The notes under the pieces are model-generated. The model did not search any database and was not told the origin of the DNA. It saw only the letters and a list, made by a program, of their open reading frames with translations. The translations under genes and the position numbers were made by a program. A stretch of DNA of 64,000 nucleotides from NCBI RefSeq assembly GCF_032854445.1, contig NC_088305.1, forward strand, positions 25,508,628-25,572,627, in the 5' to 3' direction. This document shows positions 1 to 13,800 of the stretch, piece after piece. Position 1 is the stretch's first letter. Each line of letters starts with the position of its first letter. The stretch is from Liolophura sinensis. Its lineage: Eukaryota; Mollusca; Polyplacophora; Chitonida; Chitonidae.

Positions 1-1599
1 GGAAAGTGGACATACTGGAAGAATAGTTCTTGAAATGTTGATACTACAGCAGGCCCTACTATTTCATTCACAAGGAACTCCAGCGACCCTGTTTCAATAG
101 CCTAGCTGAAGATGCAGGGTTGGGGTATTTCTGGTTCAGGTCGTAGCCTCCAGAGCGGTTGTGCTCGTGATTTTGACCCCAATTAAATGTTTACAAAATG
201 ACAGTAGGATTGTTGTACAACTAGATTCATGCTCAGTTGTGAAACAGATGGAAATAAATCTTGTAACGGTGGCTTCTAAGATGAGAGGAGACCTAGTTAT
301 TGCAGACATCTGAGAAAGCACCTTGACTTGATGAGGGCATTTCAATAATTTTACTGTATTTTATAGGAGAAAACAGAAAAAAAACATCCCTTGTATGCGA
401 GAAAGACGAAGGAGCAATATTTAAATTCTTCAGTTTTAATAAATTCAGAGGAAAAAATTATGCGGGTATCATATAAGATTTTTAATTAATTTTATGCGTT
501 GTCTGGTGAGATGCTGTCTTCTTGTTCCCATAAACCTTTGGCATCTCGGATAAAGTTTGCACTGACTCTGATATTTGTTATTTAGAAACTGCTGACTAAA
601 CACTAAAATAAACGACAAGAAACATATTTGGGGAGACTAATGTGGGTTTGGCCGAGAAGGTATGCTACTGTCTGACATTTGTTGAATATCACAAGGCTTG
701 TAAATTAACTGATTTTACGTCTATGGTGGTCCATAAGTGATACAGACCGGCCGCACAACACTGTGTGAAATGGCTCTTCAGCTACACCTAACTAAATCGT
801 TCTAAACGATGTCAAAATGATGTTTTATGCAGTAGTTTTGTGTTACGATTTGTTACTTCATGGAATGAATGGATAAAGGCTACCTCACGGCTTAGGTTGC
901 TCAACCTCATAGCAACGTGTTTGATTGGAGAAAATTTTCAAGATGGCTGCCTCGACTCACACCAGCCATTTGTGCAGTGTTATCATGTTATTCGGTGAAA
1001 TCTCGTGAAAATAATGAAGGTGACACTTTTTGCAAAGCTTGAGTATCCTGTCTTGTCCTTTAAACTGAGAACGCAAATGCAGCCTTAATCGTGTGTTGAG
1101 GACATATTTACATGGTCGGAAAGCCTTGAAAAATAGGAAAATCTTTAAAATATAACGATCAGACGAAATAAAAAGGTGGATTTTCATTTTTTATTACATT
1201 TTTGGATCTTTTTTTAGAGCTGGCTTAGGTGTAAAACAGAAAGTGAAAGTGGTGTGGCCGAATGTAGAAGTAGTGGACATATATGACAGAAAACAAATGA
1301 GTTACAATGGACATAAATGAGAATTTGTGTGTGATATTGTAGGCTATTATAGTGGTGGTGTAAATAAGCTTAAACTGTGATAAGAATTCTTAAATTTTAA
1401 ACATTTAATTTTTACATTGATTTTTTTTTAAAATTGGAATACATACAAATTGTAAAAATGTATGCATGTCAATGTCTGTGTCACCATGAATTTGGCTGAA
1501 ATAATGCCAGTGTGAGGTTCAGCCTTAATCATTCATTCATTCGTTCATTCATTCATTCATTCATTCAATGCCTGTGCTTTTTATAGAGAATCTCCGCAG
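1..1599. other. Intron upstream of integrin exon w1
   Basis: I see no exon here; FG-GAP motifs of earlier blades were not found. It holds an ATTC tetranucleotide microsatellite at about 1530-1566, just before the acceptor. Confidence 0.7.
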
Positions 1600-1879
1600 A
1601 CAACATCACACAGACAAACCTACAGGCTTTCGGAAGTTCTCTTTCTGGAGGAAAAGATCTTGATAACAATGGCTATCCAGATCTCGCCATCGGGGCTTTT
1701 GAGTCTGAAAATGCTGTCGTTCTCAGAGCTCGCCCAGTCATTACGCTGAAACCCACAATCCGGGCATCCCCAAAGAAGATCAACCCAACGGGTGAGGCAT
1801 ACTGCCGGCATGATGGCTCCAAGAAGCGGTGTATTGCCATGGAGGTATGCCTACAGTTTGAGACAGACTACCCAAACCG
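1600..1879 (+). CDS. Integrin exon w1: propeller blade 7 and start of thigh
   Basis: The exon begins after a CAG acceptor at 1597-1599 in the middle of a codon, with an NIT glycosylation sequon at once. It holds the DxDxNGxxD calcium loop of the last FG-GAP blade (1656-1700), then the ARPVI motif that ends the propeller and the first thigh strand with cysteines (EAYC, KKRCIAMEVC). The donor is GTGAGT at 1880, phase 2. An antisense ORF over this stretch is a shadow. Confidence 0.93.
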
Positions 1880-4800
1880 GTGAGTTAGAACACTGCAGAG
1901 GAGAGCATAGGTTTAGCCAGGGGTGTGTTGTGGTGTCTTTAAGACGCCCTATTGTGACAAAATTAGCATGGGACAGATAGGGAAAATAGGAGAAAACTGG
2001 AATTTGAAATGCCTGATTTCAAATTCTGGCTTAATCTATGCAGCACAGCATGGATTAGCTATCAGTTTTCATTATTTTCTCATTGTGTAGAATAAAAAGT
2101 GAAAGAAAGCAAAAGATGAAGTGAGCCCCTCTGATAACAGCTACTGTCACTTAAGTTTTGTTTGGTTGGGGGATATTGGGTGGGGAGGGGGAGTCTTTTA
2201 ATTACTGGTGCTTCAGTTTTTATTTTCTTTCACTTATTGATTGATATTGATTCATGGTATGTCAGTTATTCTTTTCGTTGAAATTTGGTGAGGAATTTCA
2301 GTGCCCTCTTGAGGTGATCTTTCTGATTCCCTTCAGCCATCATATCTGTATTGCAACGATACAACCATTGGGATATTAAGATAGGAATGGTTTCCTTATT
2401 TCCTTCAGACATCATATCTGTATTGCAACGATTCAGCCATTGGGATATTAAGATAGGGATGGTTTCCTGGTATCCTTCAGACATCATATTTGTATTGCAA
2501 CGATACAACCAATGGGATATAAAGATAGGAATGGTTTCCTGGTATCCTTCAGACATCATATTTGTATTGCAACAATACAACCAATGGGATATTAAGATAG
2601 GAATGGTTTCCTTATTTCCTTCAGACATCATATCTGTATTGCAACGATACAACCATTGGGATATTAAGATAGGAATGGTTTCCTTATTTCCTTCAGACAT
2701 CATATCTGTATTGCAACGATTCAGCCATTGGGATATTAAGATAGGGATGGTTTCCTGGTATCCTTCAGACATCATATTTGTATTGCAACGATACAACCAA
2801 TGGGATATAAAGATAGGAATGGTTTCCTGGTATCCTTCAGACATCATATTTGTATTGCAACAATACAACCAATGGGATATTAAGATAGGAATGGTTTCCT
2901 TATTTCCTTCAGACATCATATCTGTATTGCAACGATACAACCATTGGGATATAAAGATAGGAATGGTTTCCTGGTTTCCTTCAGACATTATATCTATATT
3001 GCAACGATACAACCGAATGGATATTAAGATAATGGTTTCCTGGTTTCTGTCCGTCATTATATTCCAGGGATTCGACCAGTACGATATTGAGATAGGAAAT
3101 CCTGAGCTTCGCTATACATGCGATAAGTGCACTATACAGTCCTGGGTATTGAACCAGTCACGAAGTGTTAACAATTTTAATACCTTGGGTTCAAAAGTGA
3201 GCCTTCAATGCACTTCTGTAATTCAGATCAAGTCAAAATTGAGCTGTCAGTAACAGCTGTAAATGTGTCAGTTTCAGTAACAGCTGTAAATGTGTCAGTT
3301 TCAGTAACAGCTGTAAATGTGTCAGTTTCAGTAACAGCTGTAAATGTGTCAGTTACCAAACTGAAATACATGTAACCTTGACAATAGCAGTAGTTCATCA
3401 GATGAATAAAGTCAAATAATATTTGTACAAAATCCTCGCAGTCCCGCTGTCAGTAACAGACGGAGCATCATGTAAGCTTTGTATTTAGTGGACTGGGGTT
3501 GTCAGAAGAACTTTCGTGAATGGAGGAGGAAAAAGTGTTCATTCATGAAATGAAACATACAGATGTAGCTTTCCAGTCAACTAAATGTGGAACTACATGG
3601 ATTAATTCTCCAGGCCTTTTTGGTGCACATATCTTGTACAATGTACCATCTTGACATCGAAACAGTATTTATGCTGTCTGTGAAATGAAAAAGAAATAAC
3701 TGATACATTTACATGTGAGAAACAGCTTTTTTAACCTCCATTCCTGAAGAGCATGACTCCCAGTCCTGTTAACACTTCATATTTGACATTTCTAGCTGCT
3801 CCAGTGTCCTTACTGTATGCATCAATACCTTGTCTGTCCTGTGTCTGGCATGTTTGTATCATGCTCACAGATCATTTGCCTACATGTTAGATGCAAAGTG
3901 TCCTCAGCTTCCATGAGTTTAATGCTACTTTTCAGCCATGACAATTTCATCCTGCCGCCAATATTCTGCTGTCATATTTTTTTCTTTTCTTTTTTTTTTT
4001 TTTTGCAATTTTCACGTTTCAATCAGAAACCATGCATCATTTTGTTTTAAAGGGAATCTACATTTCTGTGAGAGTTTTCCAAGCTTCATTTGGAGTTTAA
4101 AAATCTGAACTTCAGGATCTTGCGGATTGTTTTAACAATGTGTGATTGCTGTAAATGACCTTATATTTCATCAAAAGAATGTGCAATCTTAAATGTGAAG
4201 AAGTGCCATAAAGCATTTCATTTGGTGTTGAAACTAACAATTTTTCTGTAGAGAAAAAAAAAATACTTTCGGAAAAATCTGAAAGATCTAGGACTGTCAG
4301 AATTAAGAATGCGGAACAATTAGATGAAATTTTAGGTCATTTTATACAGTATTTTGGTAAACTTTTGAAGTTTGCTGCCACGTCTATATCATGTAGTTTC
4401 AAGATTAAGCTCATTTTACAGGGATTGTAAACCCATTTCATCTCTTCTCATATTTTATCAGTTTTTGCTATTTGACATTTTCAAGCCTTTGTTGTTTTTT
4501 TTTTTTTTGTTTTTTGTTTTTGTTTTTTTCTTTACCACCATTCACCATCATTGCAGATCAAGGTTTGTTACTTACCACTTGTGTTGCTTTTGTGCATTTG
4601 CTGAAAGGCCTGTCATTTGTTGAAGTTTCATCATGTTTGGCTAAGTTTTGCTCACCTTCATGTGATCATTAAACTCCCATGATCCTCTCTGATCCACGTC
4701 GTTTGCTTCCCAGCATGCATTGCTAGCCATGATGCAGTGTGTACATTGTGTACTTGTATAATCTACCTCTATGTACTCAGCCATATGTACACCTACATGT

Positions 4801-7800
4801 ACACATATTTATTTGTTTGCAACTTTTATACAGTTATAACATTTTTACATACAGCCCAATATGTTATGGACAAATTTGCCTAAAAAATGTGACTGAACAA
4901 AAATTAGTCTTGAAAAAACTTTTGGAAAAAAAAATATGACAGTACAAGAACGGAAAAAAAATGGACCTTGTGATATCAACAGTCATCTTTTGCGTTTGAT
5001 GAGCTACTAGGAGATGCTAGAAACTGCACATGTAGTTCTTGCATGTGTATGAAGCTTATAAAACATATCATGGGTGAGAAAAAGAAACGGTGTTATTACT
5101 ACATTGTACAGAAATGATGTAGATGTTGGTGCTTGGCTTGTTCCTCCATAGCTTACAAATGTGTGTGTGGAATGCAGTATTTATACAGAATGTAGGGTTG
5201 AATACCTTGACTAGCTTTAATAACAATAAGTACATTGCACGTGTATTGGAATGCCAACATAAGTATGTTATGCATGTTTGGTGTGTTTTATTCTACCCTA
5301 CTAACTCCACCCCCCCCCCCACCCTTACCCACAACCTTAAAACCTACCTCCAAGAAAAAAACAGCTATGCAGTTATCTTGCACAAGCTTTATAGTAATCT
5401 TTTTATAAACAAAATTATATTATCGTTACCTATATGCTAACACAGAGATACTGTAAATGTATGTGATGATCCACCCAGCATGTTCAGGGGCTGAAATAGG
5501 GATTCTGCCGAACAGAGCAACAGTCCAACTTAAAGGAGAACAAAACATAAAAATGATGCCAAAATCAGATGAAAGAGCATCAAAACTTACTTGCAAATAT
5601 GGTCTGTAATTTTTTTTTTTTTTTTTCGAATTTTTTTTTTGTATTTGAAAATATTTTTGTATGGTGGGTATTTGGGACCACATTTTGGTATTTATTGCTG
5701 TTTCATAATGATATTCTAAATAATGATGTAGTGCATGTCTAACAAATTTATTTGAATGTCAATTTGTTGTTTACATCCAAACATATGCACTTAATCTGAA
5801 TTATGATAATATTCATGAATATATTAAAAATATAAATATGATCAAAATCCAGGCAGAACACATTTTTCAGCTGGAAAGACCAAATGCTAGTGCAAATATA
5901 TTTATTAAACATGTGTTACACCCTTATTTACAACACTATTGCAACAAGACAATATATACCAAAAGGTGGTCCTGTTTATCCACCATACAAAAATTATTTC
6001 CAAGTGTCCTTTTCTCTTTAAAGAAAAATCGAAAAAAATACTAAAGGCCACAAACTTTTTACATTCTTTCATCTGAACTTCATGTAATTATTGTGTTTTC
6101 TCCACCTTTAAAATTCTTACAGACATGACAGAAAAACTAACAGCGACGGCTGTGTCAAATTTCAGAAGCAAAAGCATGTTTGTCAAGAATTTTTGGAGCA
6201 GGTATTTTGTCAGTGGTTTATCACAAATGGTATAAAACTTTACAATACTGGACAAATCAATCAGTTTGTCAACAGGAGGCATCTTGAGATGGAAAATTGA
6301 AGCAGTTTGATTGGGCAAAAAGAGGGCATGAACTGAGACACGGCCATCTACATCCTTATGGATGTGGAAATACTCGTACCTCTTCACTAGGACATAGTTG
6401 TTTTTCATGTTTTAATGGCAAGCCCACACTGAAAAACCAAAAAATGGCATAAAAATAAACTGAAAATCCACCATTATATTTTGTCTCGGTATTTTTTATC
6501 AATTTTCCTTCTTTTTTTCTAAGCTTTTCTATTACATAAATATGCCTTCAACAAGAAATATTGCTGGTACAGTTCCAGCTTCCAACAAATTAGATGCATT
6601 TTTAGTTTTATTTTTATTACCTTCTTCAACATTGAAGAAACAGTGCCTGTAAAACAACTATTGGAATTGGTGTGGCCGTATTATTGGTTGTATGAGAACA
6701 AATCACAGGTTATAATGGTTGTATGAGAACAAATCACAGGGTATAATGGTTGTATGAGAACAAATCACAGGTTATAATGGTTGTATGAGAACAAATCACA
6801 GGTTATAATCTGTCACTGAGCATACTGGGTTGATTGTTGTTTAATACCTTCAGTATACAAACAAGTTTTCTTTTCTGTAAAAACCTTTAGGGCTGTTGTG
6901 CAACCTCTTGCCTCTTCAATTAGTTTTGACCAGAATTTCCCGTCCTCTGCTGTAATTTGTAAATATTTGTCTGCGCATGTTTCTCTGATATTTTCATTAT
7001 ATAGTATTGGTGGAAAGATGCTTGTATGTATTTACTTATTTATTTACTTGATTGGTTTTTTACGCTGTACTCGAGAAAACTTCACTTATACAAAGGCGGG
7101 CAGCATTATGGTAGGAGGAAACCTAGCAGAACCCGAGGGAAACCCGTGACTAAGGATGCTGTTGTATAAAGGAAATGTTTCTTCAGAAATTAAGGCATCA
7201 GATAAGAGCCATATTTACCAAAGCCAAAAGCTTGAATATTGTATTTAATATTAATCAGTAAGAAATAACTTTGTAAGCGTTTTAACAGCTCTGTAAATAC
7301 TAACCCTGGCAATAACTCTGACAGTAGTACTTATATCCGTTTAGATCTTGCATATGTCAACAGGTAATTTGACAGCAAAATTCTTACTATCGTTCTCTCT
7401 ATTTCTGTTTTAAGCATTTCTTCTCTGCTACTAATATTTTTGCCTACTACATTAAAATAATGTTGTGTTAACACTTGTCTGTTAATAATCTACAAGCATA
7501 ACAAAAATAACCTCTTTTGACTCATAACCAAATTCTTGAAGATGTGTTTGTGGTGTGTACAATTTTCTGTGTTTTTAGATTTCAGATCATTGATATCCAT
7601 GGCTTTTCTGATGGGAGTTCAAACCCAGTTATTTTTTTTTTGTTTTGTTTTTTTTTTCTCGTGGAAATTGGAAATTTTGGTCTTGAGCCTTTAACCTTCT
7701 ATGTTTCATCCAGTATCTTCTGAAGTCAGCTGAAATTTGACATAGTTGATCTTTGAATTGTATAGATCGACCCCTTTTGTTTACTGCTAGAGAAAAAATG

Positions 7801-10800
7801 GGTGACAACTTCACTAATCCTTGATATCCTTCTTTCCCTTCTAGATTCCAGTCTGCCATACGTGTCATCTACAAAATCGAGGCCGATAAGTTTATTGGAG
7901 CAATAACGTCGCGAGTGGACTTCAAGTCCCCAACGAATCCCCAGACCCCATATTTTGTGGAAAAAGAAATGACAATAGACAAAACGACACCTGCTCCAGG
8001 GGATTGTCAGACAGAGCTTGTTTATCTTAAGGTAAGCTTAGGTGGTTTTCTCTAAGCTGTTCCTCATTATTATCGTATAGCAACACACTGGTTGTGTAAA
8101 TTGTAAAAGAATTCCTGGTGTAAGTGTTGACTATTTGTGACCTGGGCCTCAGTTGTTCAAAACTCTCTTATGACTTTATACCGTCTTCATCTGTAAACCA
8201 AGTCTTCAAGTTTGCTCTAGGCCCAAAAATAAGCCTGTAACAGTATATTAAATATGTACTTCATCAGCTGCTCTTTTACTTGGTCTGTGTACAACTGTAC
8301 TGGTTGCTTGGTTTTCTTACAATGGCTAATGTATAGTATGACTTAATACCAGTATTAACTAATACACTTTTGAACAACCAGGCCCTGTCCTTTAATTGAC
8401 TTCTGCCTGAAGTTGTGTTGTACTTTTGCCGGCATGAACAAAGGGAAGTACTGTATCTCTGTTCCAGGACGTGTTTTCAGACAAGCTCCGCCCCATCCAG
8501 TTCCGAGTGACATACCGGTTGCCGGAGCGACAAGTTCCTAGCCTGTCAGCTACTAGCGCTCTCCCAGATATAAACAACTATCCAATTTTGAAACCTGGTC
8601 CAACAAATGATCTTCAGGTACGACTGCATGCATTAATTTCATTGATGTTTAACTATATTCATGATATGAATAAGTGCTTGACTTATAGGTGGAGAAAGCA
8701 TAAAAATTACATCAACTACAGACGAAAAAATGCAAAAAGTTAGTTGTAAATGTGGTCTTCAATATTTTTTCGTAAAAGTGAAATATCCTTGATTACGGCA
8801 TAAAACACGAATCAAATAAATGAATAAATAAAGTGAAAAAGACACTTAAAAATATTTTTTGTGGTGGGTATTTGGTGGTCACCACATGGTATATATTATC
8901 CTTGTGTAATAATATTGTAAATGAGGATGTAACACATGTTAAATAAATATATTTGCAGTATCTAATGCGTGTAACCTGGATTTTGATCATATTATATATT
9001 TAATATGTTCATAAATATTATCATAATTCAGGTAAATGCATCTGTTTCGATGTAAACAACAAATTCACATTCAAATTTACTACACATGCATAACATCCTT
9101 ATTAAGAACATTATTATGCAAAGACGATGTATCCGATTAGGCAGTCCCAAATACCCACCATGCAAAAATATTTCTAAATTCTTTTTTTTTTTTTGTGAAA
9201 CAAAAAATCATATTCGACCTTATTGGAAAATAAGTCTCTTTCATCTGATTTTGGCATCATTTTTATATTTTGATCATCAAATTTTTGTGTACGTGTATTG
9301 TGTAGTTGGTTAAAGTGTGAAAAAAAATGTTGGAGGAGAAAATTAAAAGAATATCACCTTTGCTATTTCCAGGTGGACTTGGTGAAGGAGTGTGGCACGG
9401 ATGAAATCTGTAACAGTGACCTTGACCTTGATGTTTTGATTCTGTTAACTCAGTAAGTGTCAAGGTCATTTATCTACACTGCAATTGTACATGCGTGACA
9501 ATGATTCTGTTGGTGATTATGGACCTTGGTGTTTTGATTCTGTAAATGTAAATGTCAAGGTCTTTTATCCACAGAGCAATGGTATACACTCACATGTAAC
9601 AATGTTTCTGTGCTTTCAAAAGTGTAAAGCAGGATAACTTGTACTTGGTTCCGCTACAGTTACCTTATAGTCTGAGGTGGACCTGTAAAAACAAAGAGCT
9701 CTTGTTAAGGAAGTAAAGCATCATGTAAGGAAAACTTTGCAACTTGTATTTGCTCAAGATTTGTCTGGTGTGTAATGAGGTGTGATAGTTTCCTTAGGTT
9801 CTGTCCAGTTTCCTTAGGTTCTGTCCAGTTTCCTCAACCCATAAAACTAGCAGCCAGAGTGAGACTAAAATATTTTTAAGTATGGCACGATACATCCATC
9901 GTGGCTGAGTGGTTAAGATGCTTGCCTTTCATTCACTAAGGACATGAGGTGCAGGTTCAAATCCGGTCGTGGCCAGGTAGTTTGTTGATTCCCTGCTCTT
10001 AATGGTCATGTGGCGTTGATGTGAATATGCGGTTGATTTGGCTTCCTTGAAGGCGTCTTATCTCCCACCAATATGATGTGCATATCTGTGCATCACACGT
10101 GGGAAAGTTTGTCAGTAACTTGTCAAAAATCGATGGTTTATGTGAGGCACAATAATTTCCTCCACTCCAAAAAACGGCCACTATCATATAAGAGAGAAAA
10201 TCCTTGAGTATAAAATAGATAAATAAAGCACCCAATACAATAATATTTAGGACACAAAGCAGAATTAATCAGCCCATAAATGATAGATGTAAATGTGAAT
10301 GCTTTAAAAAGTGTCCACTTCTGTATGATAAGAAGCACTACAGTGACTGAAATAGTTTTTTAAAATAATGTTAAATTTCTCCACCCATTTAGGGACACTC
10401 AGGGTGCTCGACTTCCGATCCTTAGCGTGGGAAGTCAAGAGGACATGAATATCCGTGTGTCCATCAGAAACCCTCAGGAACCAGCCTACGAGACAAAGTT
10501 CTTCATCACCATACCTGAGACCGTTGAGTTCCTGGGAATGCACGACCCAGAGGTAAGTTTAATCATAAAAGGGCAGTGGTTTACCTTGGGGCACTCTGGT
10601 TTCACTCATCCATTTTTCCGCCCGTTATAATGCTGGCTGCTGTTGTAAGAGCAAAATATCCTTGAGTATGATGTAAAACACCAATCAAATAAATAAATCA
10701 ATCCTTCATCATAATACTAGTTGCCATTGTGTAAGTGAAATCACAGGTTCAAATCCAGGTCGTGCTGGCTTGACTGGCCTAAAAGGAAAAATCAACAAAT

Positions 10801-13800
10801 AGTCTAACTTGAGTGATTTTGGAAGAGGGATGGAAACAGACCTAAACATCCACAAATATTTTTTTTCTGACATGCTTAGTAAGTCTGTGAATCATGTTAA
10901 AGCAAGTCAGTTGCCTGTCTGTGTCAAATTTGCAAAAAAACTACAACACAGACTGATTCAGATCTCCAAATATCTGACACAACAGACCAGTGAGATCAAT
11001 AAATGCGAATAGAAAATCATTAGTCAGTAACATTTAATATTTTTTGCTTTCCAGAACACCCCAGTGACCTGTGCGTATTATAATACAACAATTGTCGAGT
11101 GCCCGAACATTGGGAATCCGTTCCTTCAGGATGCCTCTATCGACTTCACGATGCTTTTCAAGACAGAGAAGGTGGAGACAACTCATGGGAACTTTGTCAT
11201 CTTCGCCTTTGTCAACACGTGAGTAAAGTTTCACAGGAAGTCTGCTCCCAGGTCCATTTGAAACCATGAGGAAGCTGCAATGGGTTTAAAAGGATGTGTG
11301 AAAAGGAAGAATTTTAGGCAATAATTATAAATAATAAATTTTCGTTTTTGTGTTGGGGACATATTTTATATTTCTTAATAACCGCTCTATTTGATGTATA
11401 TTTTCCGTCAATGAGTACAAGTGTTCGGAAATCACATCATCAATGGATTTACTAGGAATTTCGGGATAAGCATTATCATTTGAGTGATCGCTTGTCTCCT
11501 TTGGAGATATTTGTACCAACAACTGTGCATAAAAGTTGCCAGTGTTCACATTTTTTCCTGCTAGCGTTAAAACATTTGTTCTCTAATTTGTATGCAAGTA
11601 CGTGTATTCTCATAGCGTTGGTCATATTTGAATTTTTGTCAAAAAAGGTAAAATAAGTTTTACTGTATGGTACAGCTCAGGCTAAAAGTCAATTGCTTAC
11701 CGCTTGTATGGCGCTCCGAGATACTGAATAACGCTCTACTGATACATGACAAATTCTCTACTGAGCTATGTCAGAGATCTGCTGAGGGGCGTAGGATTAT
11801 CATTGAACGTGTGAATATAGTTCCGTCTACTGACTAATCCTAGCTAGTTGTTTGCAAGGGAAGGGTCAGTACCAGTGTATTCAGCTATGTGAACTAGTGG
11901 TGAAAAGTGGAAAGTTTATGTAACCTACTTCAGCAAAACAAAATTAATTTATCAATTATATTTAACGATTTAATTAAGGGAATAAATATGCATTCGAAGT
12001 CGTTGATTGGTATCGACAGTCGCCATACTGATTTTGATATACATTTATGTCATGCCATATAGAACCTTACCGCAGGTATTTTATAGCAAACTTGACAAAT
12101 CTTCGCATAAACTTTGCAAACCTACACGACTTTCTTGTGAATAAAGCACATGTAATATCGCCTGCCTCCCACCTAGGACATCGCCCCAACATAGACAGAC
12201 AGCAGTCCCTCATTAGGATTCCAAAGTTTGGTTTTTCTGCCTTTACCAGTTTTTGAGACATTGCAATATTACTTCTAATAATAACCAGATTTGAATTTCA
12301 AACTGCTAAATATTGTAGGTAAAAAAATAAAACTTAAAACTGATAAGGAATAGACTGGACTTGCACGGCACGTCAGCATCAAAGTGTAATTTTGTCTGCT
12401 AAACTACTGAGTGGCAGATAATTTTTTGACAGGCAAATAACTCCCACAACAAGGAAAAACTTCTACGGAAGAAACAAAAGATGTTTGTCCATCTTTTAAC
12501 TTGTTATGGGAGATGAAGAATGAGCTAGTTGTAGCAGCCGTGGTGATCCATTACAAATCTCGCATGGACTCACTCGTAAATCACTACTTTACAAGAAGAC
12601 TTCCACTTTGCGACCAAAATTGCACATCGTGTCAGATATTTTACTTCGGTTTAATGTATGGTGTTAGTCTTTCAGAAATTCTTTTAAATCATTCTAACCA
12701 AGAACTAAATTTTCCGTCATCAGTTTTCCACTGCCAGTGCGCAAGCATAACAATGCTCATCCACTTGTGGATACTTCTTTCTTTCTGAAACAAAGTTCAC
12801 AGATGGTCAGCTCCTCAAATTTCTCCATCATTCGACTATTCTAAACCCCTTTTTCACAACTGGCTGCCTTTACATTTCTAACAAGTCTCAGAGTACAGTA
12901 GGACTTTTTACATGTACCAATAAATAAAGAGTTCGAACTTGAAACTCCCCCATTGTCCAATATAATACGAGAGTTGGTTTACAATGTCACTGGTATTTAC
13001 AGTTGACCTTTGTATTGGTGAGTGTTCTGTTACACTGAGCAAGGATCTTTGTAGGGGGTGTCACCAGGTAAGAGTGATACTCACTAGCCAGAGACACACC
13101 TGGCCTGGGTGAAATGTGATAACGACTTGTCTGTACAATTTTAATGACACTTCAACAGTAGACCAATGCTTATCTCACTGAATCTGATCTTTGACCTTGG
13201 TTATGGTCTGTGACAGAGTAAGCTGCTCATCACACTGGTGTTTTAAGGTGCAAAGCTGTATGTAACAATATGCAGAATGCAGTAGCCTAGATATCCCAAA
13301 ATAAAAATCTTAAAAACATCATCTGACAGGGACAAATAAATATTTTATCACAATTTTGAAGTGTCATATACATATGCATGTTGGACAGTTTTTGCCTTTG
13401 CAGTATGCCCAGCTCAATGGAAATATCAGTTATACTATAAGCTCCTGGTCAGTGTAAATTGTGTGAAGCTTGTATCTTTGAAACAGTCTATAGGAATGTG
13501 ACCTCTGATGTTCAGGGTCATATATGTTATCTACACTTGAGATGACCAAGTGTGATGGTGTAGAGACCAGGGGATAGGACTCGGGGAGAGGACGTTCCTT
13601 GAGGCCAGAGATGGGGGTGGGAGTGTCCACTGTTGAAGGCGCTATTTCCCCTGAGGTGTAGGGGGGAAATGTATGATGGTAGAGGGTAGTTGTAAATAGA
13701 TAGTGGATGGGGTGTAACTTAGAGGGGTGGGCATTACATGGATGTTGTTCAAATTGCTAAGTAATGTAAGCAGTGTATTTTTGTTTTTGTCCATATTTGT

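Noticed and set aside
2266-3253. Long ORFs on both strands through the 72-bp array
   Set aside because: Both come from a 72-bp period without stops. They overlap each other and lie inside an integrin intron.
9405-9475. Direct AGGTCA half-sites as a nuclear-receptor response element in the integrin gene
   Set aside because: They fall in coding sequence for DLDLD and its 98-bp duplicate. The match is explained by codons, and no other evidence points to a binding site.
9895-9970. A tRNA gene
   Set aside because: A and B boxes are present, but the sequence does not close into a cloverleaf with an acceptor stem and continues into a SINE body.
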